NCBI GenBank assembly: GCA_944385475.1
Contig: CALWXJ010000008.1
Span: 1-64,000, forward strand
Origin: an uncultured Oscillospiraceae bacterium
Lineage (GTDB): Bacteria > Bacillota > Clostridia > Oscillospirales > Oscillospiraceae
Reading direction: 5' to 3'
Length of the DNA stretch: 64,000 bases
Made by a program: the position numbers and the translations under genes. Shown here piece after piece: positions 34,249 through 42,373 of the stretch. Under the pieces are notes generated by a model. The model saw only the letters and a list, made by a program, of their open reading frames with translations. It made no database searches and was not told where the DNA came from. Each line of letters opens with the position of its first letter. Within the stretch, counting starts at the first letter, position 1.

Positions 34249-34919
34249 AGATTTTGGTAGTGGATGACGAGGCCACCCTGGTCAAGGGCATGAAGTTCAA
34301 TTTGGAAAATGAGGGCTATCAGGTGGAGTGTGCCTATGACGGGGAGGCTGCCGTGGAGCTGGCCCGCACCGGAAACTTTGACTTACTGGTGCTGGACGTG
34401 ATGATGCCCAAGGTGGACGGGCTGGAGGCCTGCATGCGGATCCGGGAGTTTTCCAATACCCCCATCATCATGCTCACCGCAAAAAGCGAGGATGCAGATA
34501 AGCTGATGGGATTTGAGTGCGGGGCGGACGACTATCTCACAAAGCCCTTCAATATTTTGGAACTGAAGGCCCGCATCCGGGCGCTGCTGCGCCGCAGCGG
34601 CCGCCAGCGGGATCAGGCGGCGCTGCTGACAGCGGGGGACATCACCTTGAACACAGAAGAGCGGGTGGCTATCCGGGACGGTGTGGCAGTGGATCTGACG
34701 GCCAAGGAATATGATCTCATCGAGCTGCTCATGCGGAACCCCCGGCGGGTATACAGCCGGGAAAATCTGATGAACGTGGTGTGGGGCTATACCTATTCCG
34801 GGGATTACAGGACGGTGGATGTCCATATCCGCCGCCTGCGGGAGAAGCTGGAGAAAAACCCTGCGGAGCCGGACCACATCATGACCAAGTGGGGAGTGGG
34901 GTACTATTTCAAAGGATAA
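34245..34919 (+). CDS. OmpR/PhoB-family response regulator
   Basis: A 224-residue two-component regulator. The receiver has the acidic pair Asp7-Asp8, phosphoacceptor Asp51 in LVLDVMMP, and Lys in YLTKPF. The C-terminal winged helix begins ITLNTEERVAIRDG and contains LTAKEYDLIELLMRNP and VDVHIRRLREKLE. The target is unknown. It is coupled upstream to the ComEA-like gene and followed by its kinase. Confidence 0.95.
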   Translation: MKILVVDDEATLVKGMKFNLENEGYQVECAYDGEAAVELARTGNFDLLVLDVMMPKVDGLEACMRIREFSNTPIIMLTAKSEDADKLMGFECGADDYLTKPFNILELKARIRALLRRSGRQRDQAALLTAGDITLNTEERVAIRDGVAVDLTAKEYDLIELLMRNPRRVYSRENLMNVVWGYTYSGDYRTVDVHIRRLREKLEKNPAEPDHIMTKWGVGYYFKG

Positions 34920-34947
34920 TAAGACCCCCTTTTGGGGCAGCCTGCAA

Positions 34948-36333
34948 ATGAAGTTCTGCGTCAGCTACCTGGCGGTCATCGCCGGAGTGCTGCTGCTTTT
35001 GAACACCTATCCCCTGCGGGTGTCCCAGGACCTGGTGTTTCGCTCCAAAGCCACGACGCTGCAAAACAGCGTCTCCGTCATGGTATACTCCCTGTCCGGT
35101 CTGGATGTACTGAACGAGGAGAATGTGGCCGCGGCCATGGCCGTGGTGGAGGAGACGGGAATGAGCCGTATCCTGGTAACAGACAGCGGCGGAAAGGTCC
35201 TCTATGACACCCGGGAGACGGACAGCGCCCAGGGGCGCTATACCTTTTATTCTGAGATCGTCCAAGCCCTCCTGGGCAACGATGCCTTTTCCTGCACCTA
35301 TCAAAACGGGGCGTTTCGCAGCCGAGCCGCTTCGCCGGTGCTGTATCAAAACCAGATCATCGGCGCCGTATACGCCTATGAACTGGATTTGGAGCAGGCT
35401 GCCCTTTTGGAGGGACTGCAGAGCAACCTGCTGCGCCTGTCCATGATGATCACCCTCATCGTGCTGCTGCTGAGCGTGCTGCTCTCCGCCGCCCTGACGA
35501 AGAAGATCAGCCAGCTGCTCACAGCCATTCGGGAAGTGCGGGAGGGGGCATACAGCCACCGCACCCAGATCGTGGGGCATGATGAGATGGCCCAGATCGG
35601 CCATGAGTTCAACCGGCTGGTGGACCGGCTGCAGACCACGGAAGAGGTCCGGCGCCGCTTTGTCTCCGACGCGTCCCATGAGCTGAAAACACCCCTGGCG
35701 GCGATCCGGCTTTTGTCGGACTCCATTTTGCAAACAGACAACATCGACCCCCAGACCACCAGGGAGTTTGTAACGGATATCGGCCAGGAGGCAGAGCGCC
35801 TCAGCCGCATCACCGAGGATCTTTTGCGGCTGACAAAGCTGGACAGCGGCGTGCTGGAGGCCGCCGCACCGGTGGAGGTGCTGCCGGTGCTGGAGCAGGT
35901 GCTGCGGATGATGAGCCTCATCGCCCAGGAAAAAGAGGTGGATCTGACCTATGGGGCCCAGGAGGGGTGCTGGGTCCTGGCCACCCGGGACGAGGTCCAT
36001 CAGGTGATCTACAACCTGGTGGACAACGCCGTGAAATACTGCGGAGCGAAAAAGACCGTCCAGGTCCAGCTGCGCGCAGAGCGGGAGTGGGTGACCCTGC
36101 AGGTGTGCGACAACGGTCCCGGGATCCCGGAGGAGGATCTGCCCCGGGTATTCGAGCGGTTTTACCGGGTGGACAAGGCCCGCTCCCGGGCTGCCGGAGG
36201 CACGGGCCTGGGTCTGGCCATCGTCAGCGACACAGTGCGCCGCCGGGGCGGAGAGGTGAAGGTTGCCAACCGCCTGGGCGGCGGGTGCTGCTTCAGTGTC
36301 CGCTGGCCCCGGCTGGAAAGGAGCGGCTCATGA
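34948..36333 (+). CDS. Sensor histidine kinase
   Basis: A membrane sensor (461 residues from ATG 34948) that pairs with the adjacent regulator. It has a transmembrane segment at the very N-terminus (about 6-18), an extracytoplasmic PAS-like domain (about 25-160), a second transmembrane helix (about 168-190), a HAMP region, the H-box with His244 in SHELKTPLAAIR, and the N-, G1- and G2-boxes (VDNAVKY, DNGPGIP, GTGLGLAI). The first membrane helix appears clipped at this ATG. The reading frame continues upstream as KDNKTPFWGSLQ with no ATG, GTG or TTG, leaving only an ATT at 34906. The true start is uncertain. Confidence 0.9.
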   Translation: MKFCVSYLAVIAGVLLLLNTYPLRVSQDLVFRSKATTLQNSVSVMVYSLSGLDVLNEENVAAAMAVVEETGMSRILVTDSGGKVLYDTRETDSAQGRYTFYSEIVQALLGNDAFSCTYQNGAFRSRAASPVLYQNQIIGAVYAYELDLEQAALLEGLQSNLLRLSMMITLIVLLLSVLLSAALTKKISQLLTAIREVREGAYSHRTQIVGHDEMAQIGHEFNRLVDRLQTTEEVRRRFVSDASHELKTPLAAIRLLSDSILQTDNIDPQTTREFVTDIGQEAERLSRITEDLLRLTKLDSGVLEAAAPVEVLPVLEQVLRMMSLIAQEKEVDLTYGAQEGCWVLATRDEVHQVIYNLVDNAVKYCGAKKTVQVQLRAEREWVTLQVCDNGPGIPEEDLPRVFERFYRVDKARSRAAGGTGLGLAIVSDTVRRRGGEVKVANRLGGGCCFSVRWPRLERSGS

Positions 36334-37172
36334 AACGGATATGGAGCGGGCTTTTGTGCCTGATGATGCTGCTGGGATGCAGTGCCTCGGGCCAGCCCCA
36401 GGGGGAGGAATATGAGCTCTACTTCCGCGCCCGGGATCTGGAGACCGTCAGCGGAGAAGACGCCTTGGTGACCCGGCCCCTTTATCTGGACTATGCGCCC
36501 CAGGGCGTGGAGGAGCTGGCCCAGGTGCTGATGGAGGCGTTGCTGGAGGGGCCGGAGGATCCGCTGCTGCAAAGCACCCTGCCAGACGGTATGGAGATGC
36601 TGTCTTTGACGGTGGACGGCAGCCAGGCCACCGTAGATCTGGACACCGCTTACCGGACCCTCTCCGGAGTGGAACTGGCTTTGGCGGATTATGCCATTGT
36701 TCTGACACTGACGCAGCTGCCCCAGATCTATTACGTCAAGATCACAGTGCGGGGAGAGGAACTGAGCTATCGCAGCCAGCAGGTCCTCACCGCCCGGGAC
36801 GTGTTCCGGATCCCGTCGGAGGATGTGGTCAGCACCGTGGCGGCGGCGCTGTATTTCCCCAATGAGGAGGGCACACTGGTGGCGGAGACCCGCCAGCTGG
36901 AGATCTATGAAGGAGAGACCCAGGTGGGGACGCTGGTCTGGGCCTTGGAGGACGGCCCCCAGGAAGAGGGGCTGCTGCCCATTATGCCGGAGGGCTTTGG
37001 CGTGACTTCTGTGTGGATGGAGGAGGACACGTGTTATGTAAACTTCTCCTCTGCAACCATCACAGAGGAGGTGGATCTTGCCCTCATCCAGGAATCTATA
37101 GACCGGTCACTGCGGTCGCTGCAGTCGGTTAACGAGGTATTGTTCCTGGTGGACGGGGAATTTTTGCGATAA
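36330..37172 (+). CDS. GerMN-domain lipoprotein
   Basis: A 280-residue lipoprotein (MMLLGCSA, Cys about 17) with two GerMN repeats (about 55-145 and 175-270). Each contains a PE-EG-type turn and a VDLD or VNFS strand typical of GerM, a Bacillus protein needed for spore cortex assembly and septal engulfment. ATG at 36330 overlaps the histidine kinase stop (ATGA). Its membership of the ComEA-like/two-component operon suggests that the regulator responds to an envelope signal. The link to sporulation is inference. Confidence 0.82.
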   Translation: MKRIWSGLLCLMMLLGCSASGQPQGEEYELYFRARDLETVSGEDALVTRPLYLDYAPQGVEELAQVLMEALLEGPEDPLLQSTLPDGMEMLSLTVDGSQATVDLDTAYRTLSGVELALADYAIVLTLTQLPQIYYVKITVRGEELSYRSQQVLTARDVFRIPSEDVVSTVAAALYFPNEEGTLVAETRQLEIYEGETQVGTLVWALEDGPQEEGLLPIMPEGFGVTSVWMEEDTCYVNFSSATITEEVDLALIQESIDRSLRSLQSVNEVLFLVDGEFLR

Positions 37173-37174
37173 AG

Positions 37175-37205
37175 AAAGCGGAGGACCCTTGGGTCCTCCG
37201 CTTTT
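37175..37205. terminator. Bidirectional terminator between the GerMN gene and spmB
   Basis: AAAGCGGAGGACCC and its complement surround a TT loop. The spmB stop codon lies in its tail. Confidence 0.85.
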
Positions 37206-37725
37206 ATACACCGAAGAACAGCCTTACTGCGAAGGCAGAGGCCACAAAGCCCGCAAGGTCTGCCGCCAGGGCAGAGGGAACGGTATGGCGGGTACGGACG
37301 ATGCCGGCAGAGCCGAAATAGACGGCTATGGCATAGAAGGTGGTCTCTGTGCTGCCCAGCATCACCGCTGCTACCCGGCCGATGTAGCTGTCAGGGCCAT
37401 AGGATTCCATCAGGTCACTGCCGATGGCCAGGGCGCCGCTGCCGGACACGGGGCGGATGAGCATCAGGGGCACCGTTTCCACCGGCACGCCCAGCCACTG
37501 CAGGACGGGAGAGCACAGCGTGCACAGCCAATCCATGGCGCCGGAGGCGCGGAACATGGATACCGCCGTCAAAAGCCCCACCAGGGAGGGTATGATGCGC
37601 AGCAGGACCGTAAGTCCCTCTTCGGCGCCGTGGGCCAGTGTCTCATAGACGTTGACCCGCTTGCCCATCCCATAGATTGCCACCGCCGAGAGCAGCAGCG
37701 GAATGACAAGAGAGCTGAGGTTCAT
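37204..37725 (-). CDS. spmB: Spore maturation protein SpmB
   Basis: A 173-residue membrane protein of the nucleoside-recognition (Gate) class, needed for spore core dehydration in Bacillus. About four hydrophobic helices surround the conserved VSMFRASGAMD, RPVSGSGALA and MLGSTETTFYAIAVYFG. It overlaps spmA by four bases (ATGA), so the pair is coupled. Confidence 0.93.
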   Translation of the reverse strand: MNLSSLVIPLLLSAVAIYGMGKRVNVYETLAHGAEEGLTVLLRIIPSLVGLLTAVSMFRASGAMDWLCTLCSPVLQWLGVPVETVPLMLIRPVSGSGALAIGSDLMESYGPDSYIGRVAAVMLGSTETTFYAIAVYFGSAGIVRTRHTVPSALAADLAGFVASAFAVRLFFGV

Positions 37726-38306
37726 ACGTCGCCTCCTCCCCAGCGGGAGAGCAGCGTCGCCGTACCCAATCCCACTGCTACGGAGAGGGCGGAGCTGAGC
37801 CAGACTGCCGGCAGGATGTCAAAGGGGGTTTGAGATCCGCAGGCAGAGCGGACAGAGGCGATGGTGGTGGGCAGCAGCTGGATGGAGGCCGTGTTCATCA
37901 CCACCAGCAGGCAAAGCTCATTGCTGGCGACACCGCCGCAGCCCCGGGCCATGCGGCGGGCGGCCCGGATCCCCAGAGGGGTGGCGGCATTGCCCAGCCC
38001 CAGGAGGTTTGCGGAGAAATTGGCGGAGAGCGCCGCCAGGGTCTCCTCGTCCCGGCTGGACTTTGGCATCAGACGGCGCAGCAGGGGGCGGAAAATGCGG
38101 GACAGTCCCGCCGAGAGACCGCACACATTCATGACTTCCATCACGCCGCTCCAAAGGCACAGGACTCCCGCCATGGAAAGGCTCAGCTCAATGGCGGTGG
38201 AGGCGCCGGACATGGCGGCGTCCGCCACTGCGTCCAGCGAGCCGTTGATCAATCCAAAGACCAAAGACAGCACCACCATTCCTGTCCAGATCCACGCCAT
38301 GGCCAT
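37722..38306 (-). CDS. spmA: Spore maturation protein SpmA
   Basis: A 194-residue partner of SpmB. It shows the family's GLINGSLDAVADA, LWSGVMEVM, ANLLGLGNAATPLG and LLVVMNTASIQLLPTT segments and about five hydrophobic stretches. ATG at 38306 follows AAGGAGGG. dacB, normally first in this operon, is not directly upstream. Confidence 0.93.
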   Translation of the reverse strand: MAMAWIWTGMVVLSLVFGLINGSLDAVADAAMSGASTAIELSLSMAGVLCLWSGVMEVMNVCGLSAGLSRIFRPLLRRLMPKSSRDEETLAALSANFSANLLGLGNAATPLGIRAARRMARGCGGVASNELCLLVVMNTASIQLLPTTIASVRSACGSQTPFDILPAVWLSSALSVAVGLGTATLLSRWGGGDV

Positions 38307-38358
38307 AGGGCGCCCTCCTTTTTGAAAATTTGTAATTCAAGAAAAGCACAAATGCGAA

Positions 38359-38388
38359 TTGACAGAATATGACAAATTATGCTATGTT
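38359..38388 (+). promoter_or_regulatory. Sigma-A promoter of the AbrB-like gene
   Basis: TTGACA (38359-38364) and TATGTT (38383-38388) have an 18-base spacer in the divergent spmA/abrB gap. Confidence 0.5.
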
Positions 38389-38437
38389 ATTTTTGACACT
38401 TGTGTTTAAGATTGCGGATTTGTGAGGTAAAATTACT

Positions 38438-38680
38438 GTGAAGTCAACTGGCATTGTAAGAAAAGTGGATGAGCTGGGCCGCATTGTGCTGCCCATCGAG
38501 ATGCGGCGCACCCTGGACATCGCAGAAAAGGATGCATTGGAAATCTATGTGGAGGGTTCTTCTGTTATTCTGAAAAAGTACAAACCCAGCTGTATCTTCT
38601 GTGACAGCACCAAGGACATTGTGACCTATAAGGGAAAGAACATCTGCCCCAAGTGCCTCAAAGAGCTGCAGCAGCTGTAA
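38438..38680 (+). CDS. AbrB/SpoVT-like regulator with C-terminal zinc ribbon
   Basis: An 80-residue transition-state type regulator. The N-terminal swapped-hairpin domain is classical: MKSTGIVRKVDELGRIVLPIE, with the DNA-binding arginines and the GRIVLP core. The C-terminal 30 residues replace the usual AbrB tail by a probable zinc ribbon, CIFCD and CPKC. GTG at 38438 follows TGAGGT. AbrB family members are repressed by Spo0A in Bacillus; a functional link to spo0A 8 kb away is inference. Confidence 0.9.
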   Translation: MKSTGIVRKVDELGRIVLPIEMRRTLDIAEKDALEIYVEGSSVILKKYKPSCIFCDSTKDIVTYKGKNICPKCLKELQQL

Positions 38681-38715
38681 CATTGGAATATGGGCCCATT
38701 GCGGGCCTAAGTGAA

Positions 38716-38756
38716 AAAGTGCCTGGGAACCAAGAGCTTGGTTCCCAGGCACTTTT
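38716..38756. terminator. Long-stem intrinsic terminator after the AbrB-like gene
   Basis: AAAGTGCCTGGGAACCAAG pairs with its full complement around a two-base centre, and TTTT follows. It also serves the convergent minus-strand gene. Confidence 0.85.
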
Positions 38757-38783
38757 GCCTTTGGAAAAGCGGCGAAGAGGATA

Positions 38784-39644
38784 TCATTGCTCCGCCGCGG
38801 TGGCCACAGAGTATGCAAGGGCCTTTGCTGTTTGATAGAGATAGATGGGTGTCAAGATACTCACCGCCAGCATACCAATGGTACCCGCCAGGGCCAGTAA
38901 AAGCCCAATCACATCGATGAGCAGTGCCAGCACGGTACCGCCTATGACGATCCCTGTACTGGCGATGTTCCATGTCCACAGCCGCTCCCACTTCTCCGAT
39001 AGCAAAGAGTCCAGCCCCCACAAAAGCTCGCTGTGGGCGTGGAACTCGTGGAAGTTCCCCAGCAGAGAAATCCCCAGGGTAGGAAGAGTGAAAATCAGCG
39101 ACCAGGAGGGCGCCGCATTCCCCCAGAGCAGGAGAAAAAGCCCCTGCAGGCCCTGGGCGATCAGCGAGAAGATGCCGGCAGTGCGGTAGTGCTCATTGAT
39201 GGGAAAAAGTTTTAAAAGCACGGCGCCATAAGCCAGGCTGCAGAGGATGTACCCGCCTTCCCCTATGAAAGAGAGGGTAGGGAAACGCAGTGCGATGGGC
39301 TCTATGCTGCCAAGGTCCGCTACAATTCCCGCCACCACCAGCCAAAACAGCACCCAGATCCACTTGCCGGCAAAGGCGGCATCCCGCAGCCGCTTTTGTG
39401 TCTGCTCCTCTTCCGCCCGGCGCTTTTGGAGGCGCTGGTCAAAAAGGGATTCCCGGCGGCGCAGGGTGGCACAGCCAGAGGAGAAAAGGCAGGTGGCGCA
39501 GGTTTCGTGCCCCTTGTCCCGGCAGCAGCGGGCGATCTCACATTCGCAGGCATAGGAGCGGCCCGGCCCGTCCTTGCAGCCGGGGCAGGAAGACGTCCTT
39601 TGGGGACAGGATGCGCAGTCTTTTCCGCAGTAGGATGATGCCAT
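38784..39644 (-). CDS. Membrane protein with DUF3795-like cysteine-rich head
   Basis: A 286-residue protein. The N-terminus (YCGKDCASCPQRTSSCPGC, followed by further Cys to about residue 58) resembles the metal-binding DUF3795 domain. A charged coiled segment (about 65-90) precedes about five transmembrane helices (about 95-285). Function is unknown. I chose the ATG at 39644 because AGGAGG is spaced eight bases before it; an ATG 21 nt upstream lacks a site. Confidence 0.7.
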   Translation of the reverse strand: MASSYCGKDCASCPQRTSSCPGCKDGPGRSYACECEIARCCRDKGHETCATCLFSSGCATLRRRESLFDQRLQKRRAEEEQTQKRLRDAAFAGKWIWVLFWLVVAGIVADLGSIEPIALRFPTLSFIGEGGYILCSLAYGAVLLKLFPINEHYRTAGIFSLIAQGLQGLFLLLWGNAAPSWSLIFTLPTLGISLLGNFHEFHAHSELLWGLDSLLSEKWERLWTWNIASTGIVIGGTVLALLIDVIGLLLALAGTIGMLAVSILTPIYLYQTAKALAYSVATAAEQ

Positions 39645-39709
39645 ACAGGGTGCCTCCTTTGCCATACTTCTCCAAAATCCGGCCGGCGTGGTGCGGCGGC
39701 CGGGGCACG

Positions 39710-40549
39710 TTATGTCTCCGGCTGCGCCAAGGCGGCAGCGTACAGCTCATTTTTGGAAAGCCCGGTGGCCTCCGCCACCTCCCGGGCGGCATCTTTCAAC
39801 CGCTGGCCCTGCTGCTGCAAAGACCGCACCTGGGCCACGCCCTCCTGGAGGGTGATCCGGTTTCGGGGCAATGGCGCGGCGCCCCCCACCACCAGGACAT
39901 ATTCCCCCTTGGGGGATTGCCGGGCATAGTACTCCACCGCCTGGGCGATGGTACAGCGAAGGATCTCCTCGTGAATCTTGGTCATTTCCCGGCACAGCGC
40001 CATGGGCCGCTGGGGACCGAAGACCTCCTGCAGATCCCCAAGAGTGGACCGGAGCTTGTGGGGCGCTTCGTGAAAGATCATGGTGCGCGTTTCCCCCCGC
40101 AGGGCCTCCAGCCGCTCCCGCCGCTCTTTCTTTCCCACGGGCAAAAAGCCCTCAAATGTAAAACGGCCTGTGGGCAGGCCGCTGACGGCCAGAGCGTTCA
40201 CCGCGGCGCAGCAGCCCGGGATGGACACTACAAGCACGCCGTTTTCTCCGCAAAGGCGCACCAAATCCTCACCGGGGTCGGAGATGGCCGGGGTCCCGGC
40301 ATCCGTCACCAGGGCGCAGGACTCTCCCCCCAGCAGCCGGGACAGGATCCCCTGGCCCGCGGCGGCATAGTTATGGGCATGGTAACTCACCAGGGGTTTT
40401 CGGATCTGAAAGTGGTTGAGCAGCTTCAAAGATACCCGGGTATCCTCCGCCGCGATGAAGTCCACGCTCTCCAGGGTCTGGATCCCCCGGGGAGAAAGAT
40501 CCCCCAAATTTCCGATGGGGGTGGCCACCAGGTACAATGTGCCGCTCAT
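39710..40549 (-). CDS. rsmI: 16S rRNA (cytidine(1402)-2'-O)-methyltransferase RsmI
   Basis: It 2'-O-methylates C1402, the same base that RsmH (14698-15630) modifies at N4. The 279 residues show the tetrapyrrole-methylase fold motifs LYLVATPIGNLGD, AEDTR, TDAGTPAISDPG and FEGFLP. It overlaps trmN6 by ATGA on the same strand. Confidence 0.95.
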   Translation of the reverse strand: MSGTLYLVATPIGNLGDLSPRGIQTLESVDFIAAEDTRVSLKLLNHFQIRKPLVSYHAHNYAAAGQGILSRLLGGESCALVTDAGTPAISDPGEDLVRLCGENGVLVVSIPGCCAAVNALAVSGLPTGRFTFEGFLPVGKKERRERLEALRGETRTMIFHEAPHKLRSTLGDLQEVFGPQRPMALCREMTKIHEEILRCTIAQAVEYYARQSPKGEYVLVVGGAAPLPRNRITLQEGVAQVRSLQQQGQRLKDAAREVAEATGLSKNELYAAALAQPET

Positions 40550-41280
40550 ACGGTATCCTCCTGCGCTTTGTGGTAAATCTCATTGAGTTCCTCTGTGGGC
40601 AACCCCTGGGGAGTCTGCAGGACCAGAGGCGGTAAGATGGAAAGACCCGGCCGGCCGCCCCGGCGGCCCTCCACCAAAAGGAGAGAGGGGGCATCCCCCG
40701 CCTGGTGGCACACCGGCCGCAGGCGCTTTGGCTCCATCCCGGTGTCCCGCAGGGCACACAGCAGGTCTGTCAGCCGCTCCGGCTTGTGGACCAGGCAGAA
40801 ACTGCCCCCCCAGGAGAGCAGATAGGCCGCGGCACGGCACACGTCTTCCAGAGTGCAGCTCTCCTCCATCCGGGCCATTCGGGCCTGGGGATCCCGGGGC
40901 GGAAGACCGCTGCCCGCGGGGTAATAGGGAGGATTGCAGACCACGCAGGAAAAGCTGCCCCCGGGAAGAATCCTGCGAATGTCCCGCACGTCCCCCTGGA
41001 GGAAGGACAGCGCCGCTTCCACATGGTTTTCCCGGGCGGTCCGCCGCCCCAGCTCCACGGCTTTTGGATCCACATCCACCCCAGTGAGAAGCAGCTTGGG
41101 CTGGCGCTGCAGCAGCAAAATACTCAAAAGCCCTGCCCCGCAGCAAAGGTCGCACACCCGCTGCCCGGGGCGCAGCCGGGGCAGGGAGGAGAGGACAAAG
41201 GTATCGGTCCCCGGGGGAAAAAGCCCCTCACTGCGCAAAAACCGCAGCCCGCCGGGACAGAGAAATTCCCATTGCTCCAT
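40546..41280 (-). CDS. trmN6: tRNA1(Val) (adenine(37)-N6)-methyltransferase-like protein
   Basis: A 244-residue Rossmann methyltransferase of the YfiC/YabB family. It has the SAM-binding VCDLCCGAGLLSILL, the acidic DVDPKAVEL, and the catalytic NPPY in CNPPYYPAG. A GGAGGTGAC site precedes ATG. Coupling to rsmI is the usual yabB-rsmI arrangement. The RNA target is assumed from the family. Confidence 0.88.
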   Translation of the reverse strand: MEQWEFLCPGGLRFLRSEGLFPPGTDTFVLSSLPRLRPGQRVCDLCCGAGLLSILLLQRQPKLLLTGVDVDPKAVELGRRTARENHVEAALSFLQGDVRDIRRILPGGSFSCVVCNPPYYPAGSGLPPRDPQARMARMEESCTLEDVCRAAAYLLSWGGSFCLVHKPERLTDLLCALRDTGMEPKRLRPVCHQAGDAPSLLLVEGRRGGRPGLSILPPLVLQTPQGLPTEELNEIYHKAQEDTV

Positions 41281-41349
41281 CTGTCACCTCCACGGTCATT
41301 TCCTTTTATTTATTATAGGAGAAAGACGCCTGCGGCGCAAGGGGCAGAG

Positions 41350-41388
41350 AAAAAAACAGCGCCGCGAGCACAAAAGCTCACGGCACTG
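41350..41388 (-). terminator. Intrinsic terminator after the ferredoxin gene
   Basis: On the minus strand CAGTGCCGTGAGC pairs imperfectly with GCTCGCGGCGCTG, and a T7 run follows. Confidence 0.75.
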
Positions 41389-41410
41389 TCATGTACGACC
41401 TTCGTTCAGA

Positions 41411-41581
41411 TTACTCAGAGACGATGGCGCTGGCGGGGCAAGTGGATTCGCAGGAACCGCAATCCAGGCAAGCATCGGCGTCGATGACGTACTGATCGTC
41501 ACCCTGGCTGATGGCGCCGGCAGGACAGACGTCCGCGCAGGAACCGCAGCTCAGGCAATCAGAAGTGATTCTGTAAGCCAT
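41411..41581 (-). CDS. 2[4Fe-4S] ferredoxin
   Basis: A 56-residue clostridial-type ferredoxin, an electron carrier of anaerobic metabolism. Two cluster motifs are complete: CLSCGSCADVCP and CLDCGSCESTCP. ATG at 41581 follows GGAGGTG; an upstream in-frame start would add five residues without a site. It is a single-gene unit with its own promoter and terminator. Confidence 0.96.
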   Translation of the reverse strand: MAYRITSDCLSCGSCADVCPAGAISQGDDQYVIDADACLDCGSCESTCPASAIVSE

Positions 41582-41611
41582 GGGACACACCTCCATAAAA
41601 ATTATGCGCTT

Positions 41612-41639
41612 ATTTTAACATATTTAAGGAAAAAAGCAA
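41612..41639 (-). promoter_or_regulatory. Sigma-A promoter of the ferredoxin gene
   Basis: On the minus strand TTGCTT and TAAAAT are 16 bases apart. Confidence 0.6.
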
Positions 41640-41710
41640 GGGCCCCCATATAAAATTGCGGTAAAAATTATGGGCGGCTTCCGGCGTTGTTCACAAATTG
41701 TTTACATAAA

Positions 41711-41727
41711 GGTCAAAGAAAGTCAAA
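41711..41727 (+). promoter_or_regulatory. CtsR operator 1
   Basis: GGTCAAAGAAAGTCAAA matches the CtsR heptad direct-repeat consensus exactly and lies just upstream of the -35 element. Confidence 0.88.
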
Positions 41728-41736
41728 TAAAACCTA

Positions 41737-41764
41737 TTGACAGGGAGAAAAATCGTGCTATACT
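41737..41764 (+). promoter_or_regulatory. Sigma-A promoter of the ctsR operon
   Basis: TTGACA (41737-41742) and TATACT (41759-41764) have a 16-base spacer and lie between two CtsR operators. Confidence 0.82.
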
Positions 41765-41779
41765 AAGTTCCAGAATAAA

Positions 41780-41796
41780 GGTTAAAGAAAGTCAAA
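41780..41796 (+). promoter_or_regulatory. CtsR operator 2
   Basis: GGTTAAAGAAAGTCAAA has one mismatch to the consensus, overlaps the early transcribed region, and is followed by another GTCAAAG half-site. Confidence 0.82.
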
Positions 41797-41849
41797 GTCA
41801 AAGATGAAAACAAAAAGATGGTATCGCAGTAGAAAGAAGGGGTTATCAA

Positions 41850-42302
41850 GTGGGGATTTCCGATTTGATCGCCGGCTTTCTCCAGGACAGCCTGGACGAA
41901 GCGGAAGACGGGGTTTTGGAGGTGCAGCGCAGTGATCTGGCGCAAAAGTTCAACTGTGTTCCCAGCCAGATCAACTATGTGATGTCCACCCGCTTTTCCC
42001 CGGAGCGTGGATATATTGTAGAGAGCCGCCGCGGCGGCAACGGCTATATCCGGATCACCCGGGTACGGGTGGACCGGCAGACGCTGCTGATGCATGTGAT
42101 CAATTCTCTGGGGCAGGAGATGGATCTTCCCTCCGCCCGGGCTATCGTCAGTAATCTGACGCAATCCGGCGCGGTGGAGCAGAACCTGGGCCAGGCATTG
42201 ATGGCGGCCATCAGTGACAAGGCACTGAAGGCAGTTCCTCGGGAAAACCGGGACGCTGTAAGAGCCGACATCATGAAGCAGGTTTTGATCCTGCAGGTTT
42301 AG
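41850..42302 (+). CDS. ctsR: Heat-shock repressor CtsR
   Basis: A winged-helix repressor of class III heat-shock genes (150 residues). It starts ISDLIAGFLQDSLDE and carries the DNA-contacting wing ESRRGGNGYIRI, with the glycine tip thought to sense temperature. GTG at 41850 follows AGAAGGGG. Two CtsR boxes flank its promoter, indicating autorepression. Confidence 0.95.
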   Translation: MGISDLIAGFLQDSLDEAEDGVLEVQRSDLAQKFNCVPSQINYVMSTRFSPERGYIVESRRGGNGYIRITRVRVDRQTLLMHVINSLGQEMDLPSARAIVSNLTQSGAVEQNLGQALMAAISDKALKAVPRENRDAVRADIMKQVLILQV

Positions 42303-42373
42303 AACCGGCGGGCAAAGCAGGCGGCATGAAATGATGAGATGAAAAATGTACAGCATATAGGAGGAATTGGATT

